64,000 bases of DNA. Source: Hygrocybe punicea (Eukaryota; Basidiomycota; Agaricomycetes; Agaricales; Hygrophoraceae). The notes below the pieces were generated by a model. That model saw only the letters and a program-made list of their open reading frames with translations. It had not been told where the DNA came from and did no database searches. The first letter of the stretch is position 1; every line of letters begins with the position of its first letter. The position numbers and the translations under genes were made by a program. The stretch spans positions 2,666,001 through 2,730,000 of the forward strand of contig OY744461.1 of assembly GCA_963556145.1 (NCBI GenBank). The letters run 5' to 3'. This document shows positions 47,501-58,430 of this stretch, piece by piece.

Positions 47501-48431
47501 GTTGGTTAGTGTCCACAACCCGGGCTTCTCTTCCGACTCCTTTAACGAGTGTTGGGATTCTCGCTCTACTGCCATCTCCCCCCGGGTTTGAGATGTATCT
47601 GTTAATGGTCCAGAGATCTCGTCCGCTCGCTTCCTCCGAAAAATCCCTCCAGTGATCCTCTTTGGCCTTGAGGATTTCCTGGCTTAAGCGGTTCCTGGCA
47701 TCTCGCATGGCAGCATGTGAGGGATGGTGGGGTAGCGCACGGTACTTATACGATTCAGCACTCAGCACTTTTTTGGTTCGGCGTAGTGCGTCCAGGTCAG
47801 GGTTCCACCATCTCTTGGAATGTGGACATGGTCTGGAGAGGGAGACTACCTCCTCTATTGTTTTCTGTAACACTTTTGTGAGGTTTGACGCAGCCTGCTG
47901 AAAAGATGCATCGTCAGTAATTAGCGGTGGAATGGGTAGAGTGAGCAGGTTAGCCGCGAGTCATTCTCTAAGGGCATCTTTGCTAGCTTCTTGAAAATTC
48001 CTTGAAGGCTCCGGCGTCTTCTTTACTGTTTCGATCCTGAAGATGGTTTTGATGGGTACATGGTCCATTCCTGTTGGTCGTTCATCCGGGGCCATGTCGC
48101 ATAGCATTAGATGATCCCGAAGAGTCGTCGAGCAGACGACATTGTCTGTGCGTGTCCAGTTCTTGTTGTTCATGGCTTCTAATGTCAGGATGTCCTTTGG
48201 CAGTACCATTACCATGTCGAGGTCGGCTATTGTTTCTAGGAGTCTTTCCGCTTCGTCCATAGCCCTGTTTGTAAAAAGATGCATATTGCGTTCTTCGTCC
48301 CACATGGGGTGATGCCTGTTGAAGTCCCCTCCCCATATCAGATGAGCCCTTTCAGCGTATCTTTCCCATGATACATGGGTCAGCCAAGATGGACAATTCC
48401 CACTCCAAGTGGGCTGGCTTATCTCGGCCAA
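44548..48431 (-). pseudogene. Non-LTR retrotransposon (Tad1-like LINE), 5'-truncated and interrupted
   Basis: Reading leftwards: the C-terminal half of an endonuclease (GGDFNRHHPMWDEE, TRTDNVV, TGMDHVPIK); a reverse transcriptase with APGPDGIPNMVLKE, KAWRPVTLLNTILKI, HHFGGRPGRTTTD and FLDIEGAFPNAV; the active-site box as YVDN instead of YVDD; then RNase H with VYTDGSN, TPEAEIVG, HVDSQAT and SAHSEVQGNEKAD; and a terminal zinc finger (CMECGEGIKSIHHFIFEC). The RNase H supports a Tad1-type assignment. In-frame TGA codons occur at about 47960 and 44614; translation remains open on both sides of each. A 372-bp MITE splits the gene at 46417. The 5' boundary, near 48365, abuts a minisatellite. Confidence 0.9.
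46417..46788. mobile_element. hAT MITE (372 bp) inside the LINE, 8-bp TSD with one mismatch
   Basis: The ends are TAGTGTTGCCAC and GTGGCAACACTA. The TSD is GTCAGCTC at 46409-46416 and GTCAACTC at 46789-46796, which differ at one base. The arms of about 180 bp are near-complements. Removing the MITE and one TSD joins the LINE coding sequence as PFELTNRIGQGD, in frame. Confidence 0.95.
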
Positions 48432-48960
48432 CCAATATCTTTCTCCAGGGCAGATGGCTTGGCCGAGGGTTCCATGTTCGGAGAAGCATGGGTGGGCCGA
48501 AGCAGAAGGATATATTGGCTGGCCATGGGAGATGGATTGGCCGACCGGTCTGGGTATCTTGGCTGGTCATGGAACATGGATTGGCCGACCAGGCTAGGTA
48601 TCTTGGCTGGCCATGGAACATGGATTGGCCGACTTGTCTGGGTGTTTCGGCTGGCCATGGAATGTGGATTGGCCGACCAGTCTGGGTATTTCGGTTGGCC
48701 ATGGAACATGGGTTGGCCAAAGCTTTGGTTATATGACATGGCCATAGCACCTGGATTGGCCAAAGCTCCAGCTCCATTGGGATGGCCACAGCTCTAATTA
48801 CATCAGCTGTCAACATGATATGCATTGGCCAACACTCAGAATACATTGGCTGGTCATGGCACATTGGTTGGCTGTTCCTAATGGGTCTTTGGCTAGTTGT
48901 GGGTCATGGATTGACCAGTGCCAGAGATATAATGGCCAGCCATGATACGGCTGACCTTGT
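48365..48960 (+). repeat. 44-bp minisatellite
   Basis: Units such as GGCTGGCCATGGAACATGGA followed by TTGGCCGACCAGTCTGGGTA and TTTC repeat about six times at 48500-48710, with degenerate copies on each side. All long frames here are repeat artefacts. It abuts the truncated 5' end of the LINE. Confidence 0.9.
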
Positions 48961-49034
48961 GACATAGGGTTAGGGTTTACACCGATAAAATGCAATAAAT
49001 TCCTTCTAAGACATTGTCAGCTTAACATTACAAC

Positions 49035-49955
49035 AAGTACTGCTACTGTGTCACAAATGCCTCTGAAAGGATAATAAGCAAGACACCAACGCCATTCAGT
49101 CTTGATCTCAAAGGAGGAGCTCTTCTCCTTCTTGATCAAGACTAACTGACAAAGAAAATACTAACAAATATTTTGCAAACAAATATCCAAAAATGGATAC
49201 TGAAATCAACTAAACTAACAATATTACCTGGTCTCAATGTCACTAAAGGGAGGCTTAAAAGTAATAATGAGACTTACCTGGTCAACTTTCAATGATGCCA
49301 CCAGGCCCACTACAAGTAGGTTGCCCAGCAAGGAAATCAGGGGGATTCACCCGCCCTTTCATTCCTGAAGACCTGTACAGTGACAAGCACTCATTTCTGA
49401 GGACCAGACACCAACAGTTGGCATGCAGAGATGCCACAATGTTCATTCAAGTTGAACAGATAACTTCAACAAAAGATACTGTCAGTAATGGGGTAATACA
49501 AATTAATCACTCATCTGGATGCAAACATACCAAAGAAGATACCTGACGGTGAAAAAGAAGAAAATACCACAATAATCAAGTAGTCCTGTGAAGTGAACAG
49601 ACGTGAGCAACAAAGCCTGAGGAAATCACCTACCAGTTAAGACTATGACACTCCAGAATCTCTGGTTGTTGCCTGGTACAATAACCAAGGATCCTGCAGT
49701 GTCATCAAAAGTGGTAGTGGTGGTTGTGAGGTAAGGAGAAAATCTCAACCGTGTTTGATGGGCTTGTACTTATTTGTTCATGTGACTTAACGTGTTTGTT
49801 GATCACATGTCACAAAGTGTGATGTCACATTGGGCCGTCCAAACGTTACGTCACATTTGTCACATGTCGCATCTCAATAATCATGTGACACGCGAGTCAT
49901 ATTCCTGACCTCATCTCACTATATATAGGATTAATCTATTTGGCTCCCCGGGGAG
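49035..49955 (+). repeat. MULE left terminal inverted repeat
   Basis: This arm of about 0.92 kb pairs with the right arm. Its inner end is TATATATAGG, then TATTTGGCTCCCCGGGGAGC (a perfect inner palindrome CTCCCCGGGGAG). The short open frame at 49292-49546 inside it is not supported as a gene. Confidence 0.8.
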
Positions 49956-50530
49956 CTGCTTACAAATCTCCTTTTTTGGGAGGGGAGCTAGGGTCCACGT
50001 AGCTCCCCCCATTATTGAATCAGGCATGTATGTTGCAATACTTACATCTCGATCCGACGATTGGACTAATGCCAAATATATAGGTGGCCACAAGCAAAGT
50101 TCAGGGACCCGCACATAACGCACCGCCCCCGATATACTACCAAGCTATTGGGAAGGGTGGTCCGAACACTCTAGGTGAGTCCCTACATACGCTCTCAGTA
50201 TCAATCTCATCAATATTATTCCTGTGGCTGAGTCCCACTCAACAACGTGGGGCCTAGCAAACGGCGACAACAACAATCACCAACACCAGGGATGAGGAGG
50301 CGCTGACATCAATATCACCTTTATCACCGCTACCACCACATTATCACCACTTCGCGCCACATCGTCGCCACCCCACGGCAATGACGACGACGAGGGAGAA
50401 CAAGGGTGGGAGGCGGCGCGCCCACATATGGCCCAGGTACGTTCTCAACACTCTTTCCAACTTGTACTAACTGCTTGTGACTGCGACCACGACCACAACC
50501 TGGACTGGGACAACGAAACCAATCCTGGGA
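49956..50530. other. MULE interior without a recognised gene
   Basis: The sequence between the left TIR and the WD40 fragment contains ACCACCAC/ATCACC-rich simple sequence near 50330-50400. No coding motif was recognised. Confidence 0.4.
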
Positions 50531-50534
50531 CGAT

Positions 50535-50715
50535 ATGCGCGTATGGGATATCGAGACTGGCCAGATTGCAGCTGGCCCCTTTGAAGACCATGAAGTTCTG
50601 TCTTGTCAGTTACATACTCGTCGGACGGTTCCTCGGTGCGCGATTGGGATGTCGAGACTGGCCAGATCATAGCCGGTCCCTTCGAAGGCCACACCAGTTC
50701 TGTATATTGCGGGGA
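50535..50715 (+). pseudogene. WD40-repeat gene fragment
   Basis: Two copies of a coding block lie about 102 bp apart: one encodes VWDIETGQIAAGPFEDH and the next DWDVETGQIIAGPFEGHTSS. The WDxETG...GPFxGH pattern is typical of WD40 blades in fungal NLR-type proteins. The spacing (34 codons rather than about 42) and frame changes between the blocks show the fragment is decayed. It lies inside the MULE, so it may be captured host sequence. Confidence 0.65.
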
Positions 50716-50828
50716 TGGGCGATGACAAGTGAGGACAGGTGGGCAGCAACAGCAAGGGGAACGAGGACGAGAAGTCCCCACCCTCTTCATGCTGCACAGC
50801 TCCCCTGGCCTCCCCAAGTCAAACCACT

Positions 50829-50883
50829 ACCTCGCGAACACATACGGCCACGTCAATTGACGTGTGCGCGGCGTTCACGAGGT
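50829..50883. repeat. 55-bp palindromic motif, locus B
   Basis: ACCTCGCGAA, centre ACGTCAATTGACGT and TTCACGAGGT, again exactly 55 bp. It aligns without gaps to the reverse complement of locus A at 11192-11246. Confidence 0.8.
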
Positions 50884-51202
50884 GTCCAGGATGCCCACCC
50901 GGAACCCAATACAAACAGGTCTGGAACCCGAACCTGCGCCCACGAACCTGACCCTACAGGTTCGCGGCAAATGGCTGCACTGAACCGAACCGTGGATAGC
51001 ATATGTACTTGTTTTTGCTAGAATTCAAGGGCAAGCTGGACCTGTTGCGGCCATCATTGCAAGGAAATCTCATGTACTTATATTTCGAGTCATATTCATG
51101 ATGCATGCACTTATTATTGACGTGAAGGGACTGATTCGAAGAGTTACATACACTACGTCAATACTGGCAGTTCAATTCATTGTACATAAGCAGGCTCATG
51201 GG

Positions 51203-54077
51203 TTACGCTTTCTTGCTACAAGTTGTTGCATAATGACCACGTTGCCCACACTTTGAGCACTTGCGGCGCCCAGGGCCATCACCTTCCGTGAACTTAACCT
51301 TCTTGCCACCCCTCTCTCCTTCAATGGCCGAGGCGAGTCGCTTCTTTCGGGGGCGACCTTTGGTTTGAATTGGACGAGGAGGTAAGATTGCTGGACCTGC
51401 CGCAGTATTCTGTTGCTCACTGCTCATCACAGCTTAGTCTCAAATAAGTAATTGTCAAGACAACATACATCATGGCTTCGAGATCAGCATTTAAACTCTG
51501 CAGATCAGCCTCCGTATTGACATGTTGCAAAACACCCTGGAATTTCGAGATGGCTTGATGGTGGATGACCTTCAGAGGTAAAGTTCGAGTGGTGGGTAGG
51601 GGCAAAGAATGTCTGTGAAATGGAGGTAAGTACTCGGGGATAAGAGGTACCATCGCCGAGTCGTCTTGACCACCATGACCAATTGTCACAGCCTTAGTCG
51701 TCGTGATATCAAAATTCTGGTTCGCGAGCCACCTGTGAATGCGGTTAGACATGGTCAGTGCTTCATGGAATCACTGACCTCCTGTTGAACAAGCCTAGGT
51801 GGAATTTGGCGGGTGACTTTGAGATTCGGAGTATGGCATAAAAGTGGCGACACGGAATGCCAAGGCCCGTTCCCATCATGCAGTCACACACGAAGTGGCC
51901 ATTTGCAAGTACAGCGAGATAATGAGAGGCCAACGTTGCATAGTGATCAACCCGGAACAGTGCCATGCAATCCCAGCCACGTTCCAGTATCAACTCCAGG
52001 AGATATTTCGCCGAGATATGAATAGCATCCTCAGTAAAATTGTTGAGGAGATCCTGATGCAACAATTGGATCTCAGCATCTCTGAAAGCATGTGCAATCA
52101 AAACATACCTCCGATGTAGTGATTACCCGTTCTGCCTCATCTGCCGGAACATTGATGGAAGGTGATTCTTGAGCATTGGTCACAGCACACTGCAAATCAA
52201 TTAGCTCTAACGAATGCAAAAAAAAGGTGTACAAACCCAATTTTCTTCGCCAGGAGGCCAAGTAATGGCATTTGCATTGTAGTACAAAGACTGTGACATT
52301 TGGTTGTACGATTTCTGAACGGCGTAAGGGACACAATGGTTTTGGAGAAGCTCCAAAGGTTGCGTGAAAAGGAGATCAGTCTGAGATGGATGACGAAGCC
52401 GGGCAGTCTGAGTGACAGCATTAGGTGACTTTTGACAACAATTCATAAAACGCTTACCTGACGAACACGCAACGCTTCAAGGTCACACTGAGTATCAGCT
52501 CGCTCCATCAAGTGCGTCGACAATTCATACACAGTCGTCTTGGAATCACCCAGTAACTTGTTGACCGCATTTTCACCCTCTACGCGACCAGATGTGCGAA
52601 CGCCACATGTGAAACGCATGGCGACATAGGTCCATGCCCAAGTTTCGTGAGTTGGCCAGAGCTCATTTTGAAGGTAGGGTTCCGCGGTTGGGAACTTCGC
52701 AATGAGGTCCTCCCATGCTCTTTCAAAAGCAGTCGGTGAAACCGAATAATACACACTCCAAAAGGCCTCACGGAATGATTGCAATAACGGTCCGAGAGTG
52801 GAAGCCAATGTCTTGACAACATTGCCATCGAGGTGGTTGAGACAACGTCCATGAAAGGATATTGCCGAGGCCGGACGCCTAGAAACGGCCAGCTCTAGTC
52901 CCGTGTCTGCATCCGAAAAGAAGACACGCTCCGGACAGGGTGGAAGCACCTCAAAAAGGCAATCAAGGGCCCATTGATGCTCGTCTGCGGTCTCGCCCGT
53001 GTGGAGCGAGTAAGCGATATTGCGAGTGACAAAAAATTGATAGATGACAACAAAGACATTGAGCAGTAAACCATACTTGTTTCGCAACATGGTGATGTCA
53101 TTAATGATGACATCACTGAATTGTTGAGCAAGGGACACCTGGCGAGGCGACATCCAAAAGATCCTCTGAAATTGGCGCGTCTCCTCGTTAACTTGAACAT
53201 GAAAGACCCAACGGTGGTTCGCATTTTTCAGCTGCGTGAGCTTCTCCACTATTGCTACCAAATCTCCACCAAGCAGTTCCACTGCATTTTGAGCACTTCT
53301 CCTTGCACCATCAAGAATGTTTGCCACTTGGCGCACAGTGAGGGGATGGTCAGGGAATGGACTTGACAACAGCAAGTGAATGTCGGACCTTGACAACGAT
53401 TTGACGGCTACAAGGTCACGAACGAAGTCCTTCTGTGCTTGGGATGGCGGGTTGTATATCGGGAGGTGATCATTGTGGGGGGCTGGGTGGTTATGAACAA
53501 GATTCACAGATGTGAGATGCTAAAGTCTTGCAGCCGAAAGCCGGATGTTGACACGAGCCATGCATGAGCGCCGCTTGGTTTTGCCGTGTCGATAGTCTGC
53601 AGGATTGAGAGTCTTGCCAGACTTAGGTTGACGCTGAGAGGCGGAAGAACACCTAAGGCGAAGTCATTTGACCTTCCCTGAAGAGTCGTAAGGTGAGAAA
53701 TGAATGCTTCGGAGCAAGAGAACGCTCATAAATAGCTTACCATCTCTGCTGCGTTCACTTTCACCCTTTTTCCACTCATATCCGCGATGACGCTCATAGA
53801 CGTACACAAAGTGTACAATGTCCCCCACCGCCTTGAAGAACATTCCAATTTGTGGTCGCTGTGGATCCAGAGGAGCGTCCGGGGACTTGTGCGGGGAACC
53901 GCTCAGAGATCGCGGTACTGTGGGACCAAACTTTGCTGATTGATGGTCAGGCGTATGGTAGCTGTCATCTGGATCAGACATGGATCCTGAATGCGTTTCT
54001 TGAGCATCCAAATCAACCGAAGGTGCTCGGAGGCGAGGAACACCTTGAGCTCGTTCCAGCAAGGGAGTGGACTGCAA
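51203..54077 (-). CDS. MULE transposase (FAR1-like DBD, DDE core, SWIM, CCHC knuckle)
   Basis: The first exon (54077-53735) carries VGDIVHFVYVYERHRGYEWK, and the next exons RHGKTKRRSCMARVNIRL and NLVHNHPAP, together resembling a FAR1/WRKY-GCM1-type zinc domain ending in His-x-His. The DDE core follows: VIINDITMLRNKYGLL (first Asp), VFFSDADTGLELAV (second Asp) and SGRVEGENAVNKLLG (Glu). A SWIM zinc finger reads FVCDCMMGTGLGIPCRHFYA. After further introns the C-terminus has GRPRKKR and a CCHC knuckle, CSKCGQRGHYATTC. Five or more introns are required. There is no clear disabling mutation. The protein would act on the ~1 kb TIRs at 49 and 62 kb. The exact start is uncertain; MSDPDDS at about 53979 is an alternative. 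Confidence 0.85.
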
Positions 54078-55464
54078 TCAGGTCAGAACTTTCCAGTGAC
54101 AGATCTCAATAAGAAACTGACTGACCGCGGTCTCTTCTTGTGAGCGAGCTGCTGCCAAGTTATGGCGCAAGAGCTGCTGCAGCCAATCTAGACGAAATTG
54201 CAACGCCGTCTCTTGGGACCAAATGACTACATCCGGGTCAAGGAATGAATGGATGGCGCTGATAGAAACAATCCCGCAAGACCCGCTACCCAGACCCTGG
54301 TTAGGTACAGGAAGAGCGCTCTTGGACCAGCTCCCTTGCACCTCTGTCACGTCACCTAGAAACCATTCCAACATCGCAAGAAGAGCCTCATTGGCAGCCC
54401 GGTCCATAGAATCACCTTGAAGGACGAGGCATTGTTCCAACGATACAATGCACGGTGCCCAATGATCGCCATCTTTGTTGAAATCGAAGGAAATGAATCG
54501 GGGAAGGTCGGTAAGAAGCGATTCGCGGAGGTCTGTTAAGGACTTTGAAAAACGTCTCGCTCGATAGGCGTTTGTGAGCATTGTGTGAAAGATGGCGGGA
54601 AGAAAGAGCACAAAGTGTGCGTTATATCGCAAATTGACATTGCACATAATCTGATAAGCCCGAGCGTCAAGAATGTGCTCACCGAGCCAGTTTTCGCCAA
54701 GAAGTTCGTGCAAGGTGCAAAGATCAGGAACACTTAAGTCCTTAGAAAATCCACACAGTTCTGTGTTAACCCGTGAACGAAGAAGGTAGCCTAAGTCAGC
54801 AGGACTCAGCAAGGTGTGAGAACGGACAACATCAACAATGGATAATAATCTGGTCACGCGCTGGCGGAACAACATCGCGTTTGACCAACGTCGCGCATCA
54901 CGAAAGTGCACAGAGAACACAATTCCTGCAATCTTTGCGGTAAGCAGGTGCAACATACTCCCAATGTGGTGATTCACCTTGAGTTTCAATAACCACGGAC
55001 CGTTTACCCCTTGCATATTGCTCAGATTGGTCGCCTAGAAAGACACGGATGTCTCTCAGAGACAGAATCAAACCATCACCAAGCAGAAATGTGGTGGTCA
55101 TGGGCATGGTTTCCGACCATCCAATAAATCGCACCGAATTGTCAGAAAGGGAGGCTGGAATCATCAAGGTGGTACATTGGTCGATTGTGAGCGCCGCAAG
55201 ATGGCCAAGTGAGAAAGGAACATTGGGAGGCGAAGCTTCGTAAGCTGAGTACCCTTCAAGATACTTAATTGGAATAACCATCTCTAACCCCAGGAGAGAC
55301 TCGGTGTCAGAGATGTCGCTGGAATTACCACCACCACAGACATAGCCTAATGGAGAGTAAGTTGGATGGATCCCCCCGCCGCTGAAATGAACTCTAAACT
55401 CACGTCGATGTCCATAGTCAGGTGGAATGTACGACTGAAGAGATAAATTCAAGGTATTGAACAT
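54078..55464 (-). CDS. Ulp1-like (C48) cysteine protease, MULE-borne
   Basis: The start at 55464 gives MFNTLNLSLQSYIPPDYG. The C-terminal half has a plausible C48 catalytic set in order: His in DGDHWAPCIVSLE, Asp in LVLQGDSMDRA, Gln in VPNQGLGS and Cys in GSGSCGIVSISA. Ulp1 proteases remove SUMO-like modifiers. Some plant and fungal MULEs are known to carry such a domain as a second gene, although its role in transposition is not settled. The two reading frames that make up the gene overlap at 54898-55016. The switch (near VLCALS and VHFRDARRW) needs either a short intron or a frameshift, so this copy may be damaged. The transposase gene follows in the same orientation. Confidence 0.7.
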
Positions 55465-55922
55465 GTTGAAGGAAGTGTCTTAGAGAAATCCGGGTAGAAA
55501 TACATGGTGCACTCGCGGTACATATACCGTTCGTGAATATGAGCCCTGGACAAAAAATGGCAGAGGTTGATCAAGAAAAAAATGACGGGGGTATCCTCCC
55601 GAGCACTAATCCGCATTCCTTGAAATTAGACCGACGGAAGGGTCGTGAAATTTTTTGACCGCGCAGTCAGGCCATTATCATGATGCAATTAGCCCCTACT
55701 CTGTCACGGTGCTAACAGAAGCTAGTACATATTGCTACGACGAATTTTGGTAATACATGTGCCTATTTTGACCAGTTCCGATGTTCATCCCGCTTCTCCT
55801 GAGATTCGATTCTCCACGGGCAGAACTAAGGGCACAGAAAGAGTACATCTGTACATAAATGTGATAAGAACGTCCACATTGACAATCCAATAGACTGACC
55901 TGAATCAGGCCATGTTCGGATG

Positions 55923-56350
55923 TCATTCCGAACCGCTAGAAGGCTCGCCATCCTTGTTCACATCATTGCCGGAAGAGCCTGAAATTTTCAAATGGTCATC
56001 TGGACCGGAAGGAACCCTGCTATGAGTGAGGGGTAAGGAAGTATATGGATATGAGTTCTCCGGTCTCAGGAACAGCGCTGACTCCAGATATTTTCCAGGG
56101 GTTGTTGCACAACCTGTCGGCACCCAAGCTTCTTTGCGATGCAATGCTGTGTCCCGCCACTATGTCAATGTATTTCAGTGAGCCAGAGCGTAAGAGAATC
56201 AAGTACATACCAATTCCCCATCAACTAGAGTTAGAACGTGAGCATTCTGTGCATCCCAGAGTTGATTGCCAGAGGCAAACTGGTGCCATCCAAAAGCCCT
56301 GTCGATTGTGCAATAACGGGGAACATTTGCCCTGCAGACAATTCGGAACC
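55923..56350 (-). pseudogene. Unidentified coding-like fragment
   Basis: Minus-strand frames give LKYIDIVAGHSIASQRSL and WKISGVSAVPETGELISIYF, which read like real protein but shift frame. I do not recognise the family. It lies between the protease gene and the HSP90 fragment and may be another captured host segment. Confidence 0.3.
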
Positions 56351-56399
56351 TAATTAGCAAGGCGTAGAACTGACAAGCTACTCATGAGAAATGTATACA

Positions 56400-56555
56400 A
56401 TACATGATGCAACACAAATCCGGAAACGTGCCCGGGCAGAGTCAACGCCCAAATAATGTGGACTTCTTGTGGTTGTTGTGCAGCAGTGCAAGCGTGAAAC
56501 GATATTCAGTTAGATCGAAAGTGATCATACGTGGACTGCAATGCTATTGCGAGGG
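56400..56555. other. No recognised feature
   Basis: A short spacer upstream of the HSP90 fragment. Nothing was identified. Confidence 0.3.
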
Positions 56556-56559
56556 CAAA

Positions 56560-56935
56560 CGATTTCACTCGTCGCCATGACTGTCACCAAAGTCTGGACT
56601 TGTCAAATCCGAGTCACACCCACTGGCAGCCCGCACATTCGCTATCTGTGCCCTACGATTGTCGGTAATCTTGACTTGTCTCTCTTACCAGTCCTATATT
56701 CGAGGAAGGAGCTCAAAATCCTCATCATTCCTGGGTTCCATTGCTGAGTTGGGCACCAAGGTAACGTCTTCTTTTATTATTCCTTACGTTTGGCCGTTCT
56801 AACATTTGTTTCTTGGAGGCACTGAGCGCTGAGCTCCAGTGTGGATATCTCCATGATTGGTCAATTTGTTGTCGGTTTCTACTCTGCCTACCTCGTCGTG
56901 GAACGTGGGCAAGTCATACTCGCGCACGACGTAAA
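56560..56935 (+). pseudogene. HSP90 gene fragment (N-terminal ATPase domain), frameshifted
   Basis: The clearest part is DISMIGQFVVGFYSAYLV at 56841-56895, the signature block of HSP90 N-terminal domains. Upstream, in another frame, GSIAELGTK followed by a possible intron (GTAACG at about 56760) and LEALSAE matches the preceding HSP90 segment, which normally reads through to the signature without a break. The Gly expected after IGQF is Val here. Frame changes and a damaged intron acceptor show it is a relic. HSP90 is an essential chaperone, so a fragment next to a transposase is best explained as captured or translocated sequence. Confidence 0.8.
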
Positions 56936-57054
56936 TCTGGCTCGTTCTAAGAGGGCTGTCATCACACAGCGCAGTTCTTTGGTGTTCATATCCTTTCAGG
57001 TGGGTGGGCACGTCATTGTGCTCTTGACATTGTTGCCGTTAAGATACGTTCATT

Positions 57055-58035
57055 CCACAGACTCTGACTCTCGAGTCCAATCACTTTATTTGCATACGAG
57101 AAAAAGCTGGCGAGCAGAATCAGGTGGTGATCATTGACCTTGCCGACACCAACAATGTGTTACGTAGGCCCATAACTGCGGACAGTGCAATTGTCAATCC
57201 CCGCTCAAAAATTCTCGCACTTAAAGGCATGTTTATCATCCTTTCGTGAGCGAATTTACTGAATAAACCAACAATGTCTTGTAGCTGGCTGGACGCTACA
57301 AATTTTCAATATCGACACGAAACAGAAAGTGAAGTCTCATGTTAATAGCGAGGACATAGTTTTTTGGAAGTGGGTATCGGATACGGTCATTGGAATGGTC
57401 ACCGAATCGTCTGTGTACCATTGGACAATCGCAGACCCGACATCACCTCCCCAAAAGATATTCAACAGACATCCAACACTCGCCGGTGCCCAGATTATCA
57501 ACTACCGTGTTACTGCGGACGAGAAATGGCTTGTCCTCATTGGTATTTCGGGAAATTCCACGAATCCTTCAGCTTTCAAGGGCAAGGGTGCGATGCAGCT
57601 TTACAGCAAAGAGCGAGGTGTCAGCCAACCTATCGAAGGACACGCTGCCGCATCCCCAGCATTGAAATTGGATGGCCATCAGAACCTCACCAAACTGTTC
57701 ACTTTTGCCGTACGCACAGCGACTGGCGCCAAGGTAAGCATGTTGCTGTGCTCCCGCAGTCACCGACTGATTGCTGCCTCAGTTACATGTTGTAGAGATT
57801 GATCATACAGCACGGGATCCACCATTCGTGAAGAAAGCGATCGACGTCTACTTTCCACTGGAGGCTACCAATGACTTTCCGGTAGCAATGCAAGTCTCCA
57901 AAAACACACGGCATTATCTACCTCGTCACGAAGTACGGCTTCATCCACCTTTATGATATTGAATCCGGTGCATGTGTATACATGAATCGCATCTCCGGTG
58001 AGACAATTGTGTGTATCACGACGTCCATTATATTC
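57055..58035 (+). pseudogene. Clathrin heavy-chain N-terminal domain fragment with introns
   Basis: Successive exons read [18 protein letters not shown] and [18 protein letters not shown]; then, after an intron at 57228-57282, AGWTLQIFNIDTKQK, SEDIVFWKWVS, VYHWTIAD and AGAQIINYRV. Next come GAMQLYSKERGVSQPIEGHA and, after an intron at about 57734-57781, [35 protein letters not shown], and in a shifted frame [17 protein letters not shown] and [11 protein letters not shown]. This order and these motifs are those of the clathrin heavy-chain beta-propeller. The fragment lacks the true N-terminus and the long leg, and has a 1-bp frameshift near 57905. The retained introns indicate DNA-level rather than mRNA-mediated capture. 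The first intron seems to use a GC donor. Confidence 0.9.
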
Positions 58036-58319
58036 TTCTGGTATAGGTTGTAGACTTTTGCTTTTGCATCTACATACACAATATTATTTGCGTTGTCCGG
58101 ATGATCGTGAAGATATGAAAATTTGAGGCACAAGACATCATCAGTTGCAAAAGTGAGATTGGTGATTGGTGAGATTGGAGATTTGAAATCGGGAGGGGCG
58201 CCATGACATAGAAAGCGCCTCCGATCTCCGATTGTACCTGGCTTAGTAAGCGGCGTCCCGGGGAGCCAAATAGATACTCCCCTATATATAATAGGTACAA
58301 AATAAAAAAAATAATGATA

Positions 58320-58430
58320 CGACAAGGGCAGGGAATCACCTTGCCCTCGTCTCACTATGTATAATACAAAAGAAAAATAATAATAACGATATGACGAGGG
58401 CAGGGTGATTCCCTGCCCTCGTCTCATCGC
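58320..58430. repeat. Tandem GAGGGCAGGG...CCCTGCCCTC hairpins (left)
   Basis: Two hairpins occur: near 58323-58355 and 58395-58427. The second has a 13-bp perfect stem, GACGAGGGCAGGG, with a 5-base loop. Each is followed by CTCACTATGTATAATA-like sequence or its equivalent. Confidence 0.85.

Noticed and set aside
48368..48864. Open frames of 110-170 residues on both strands
   Set aside because: They simply translate a 44-bp minisatellite whose unit has no stop in several frames.
49292..49546. 84-residue open frame
   Set aside because: It lies inside the MULE TIR, has no counterpart frame of equal length in the other arm and no recognisable motif.
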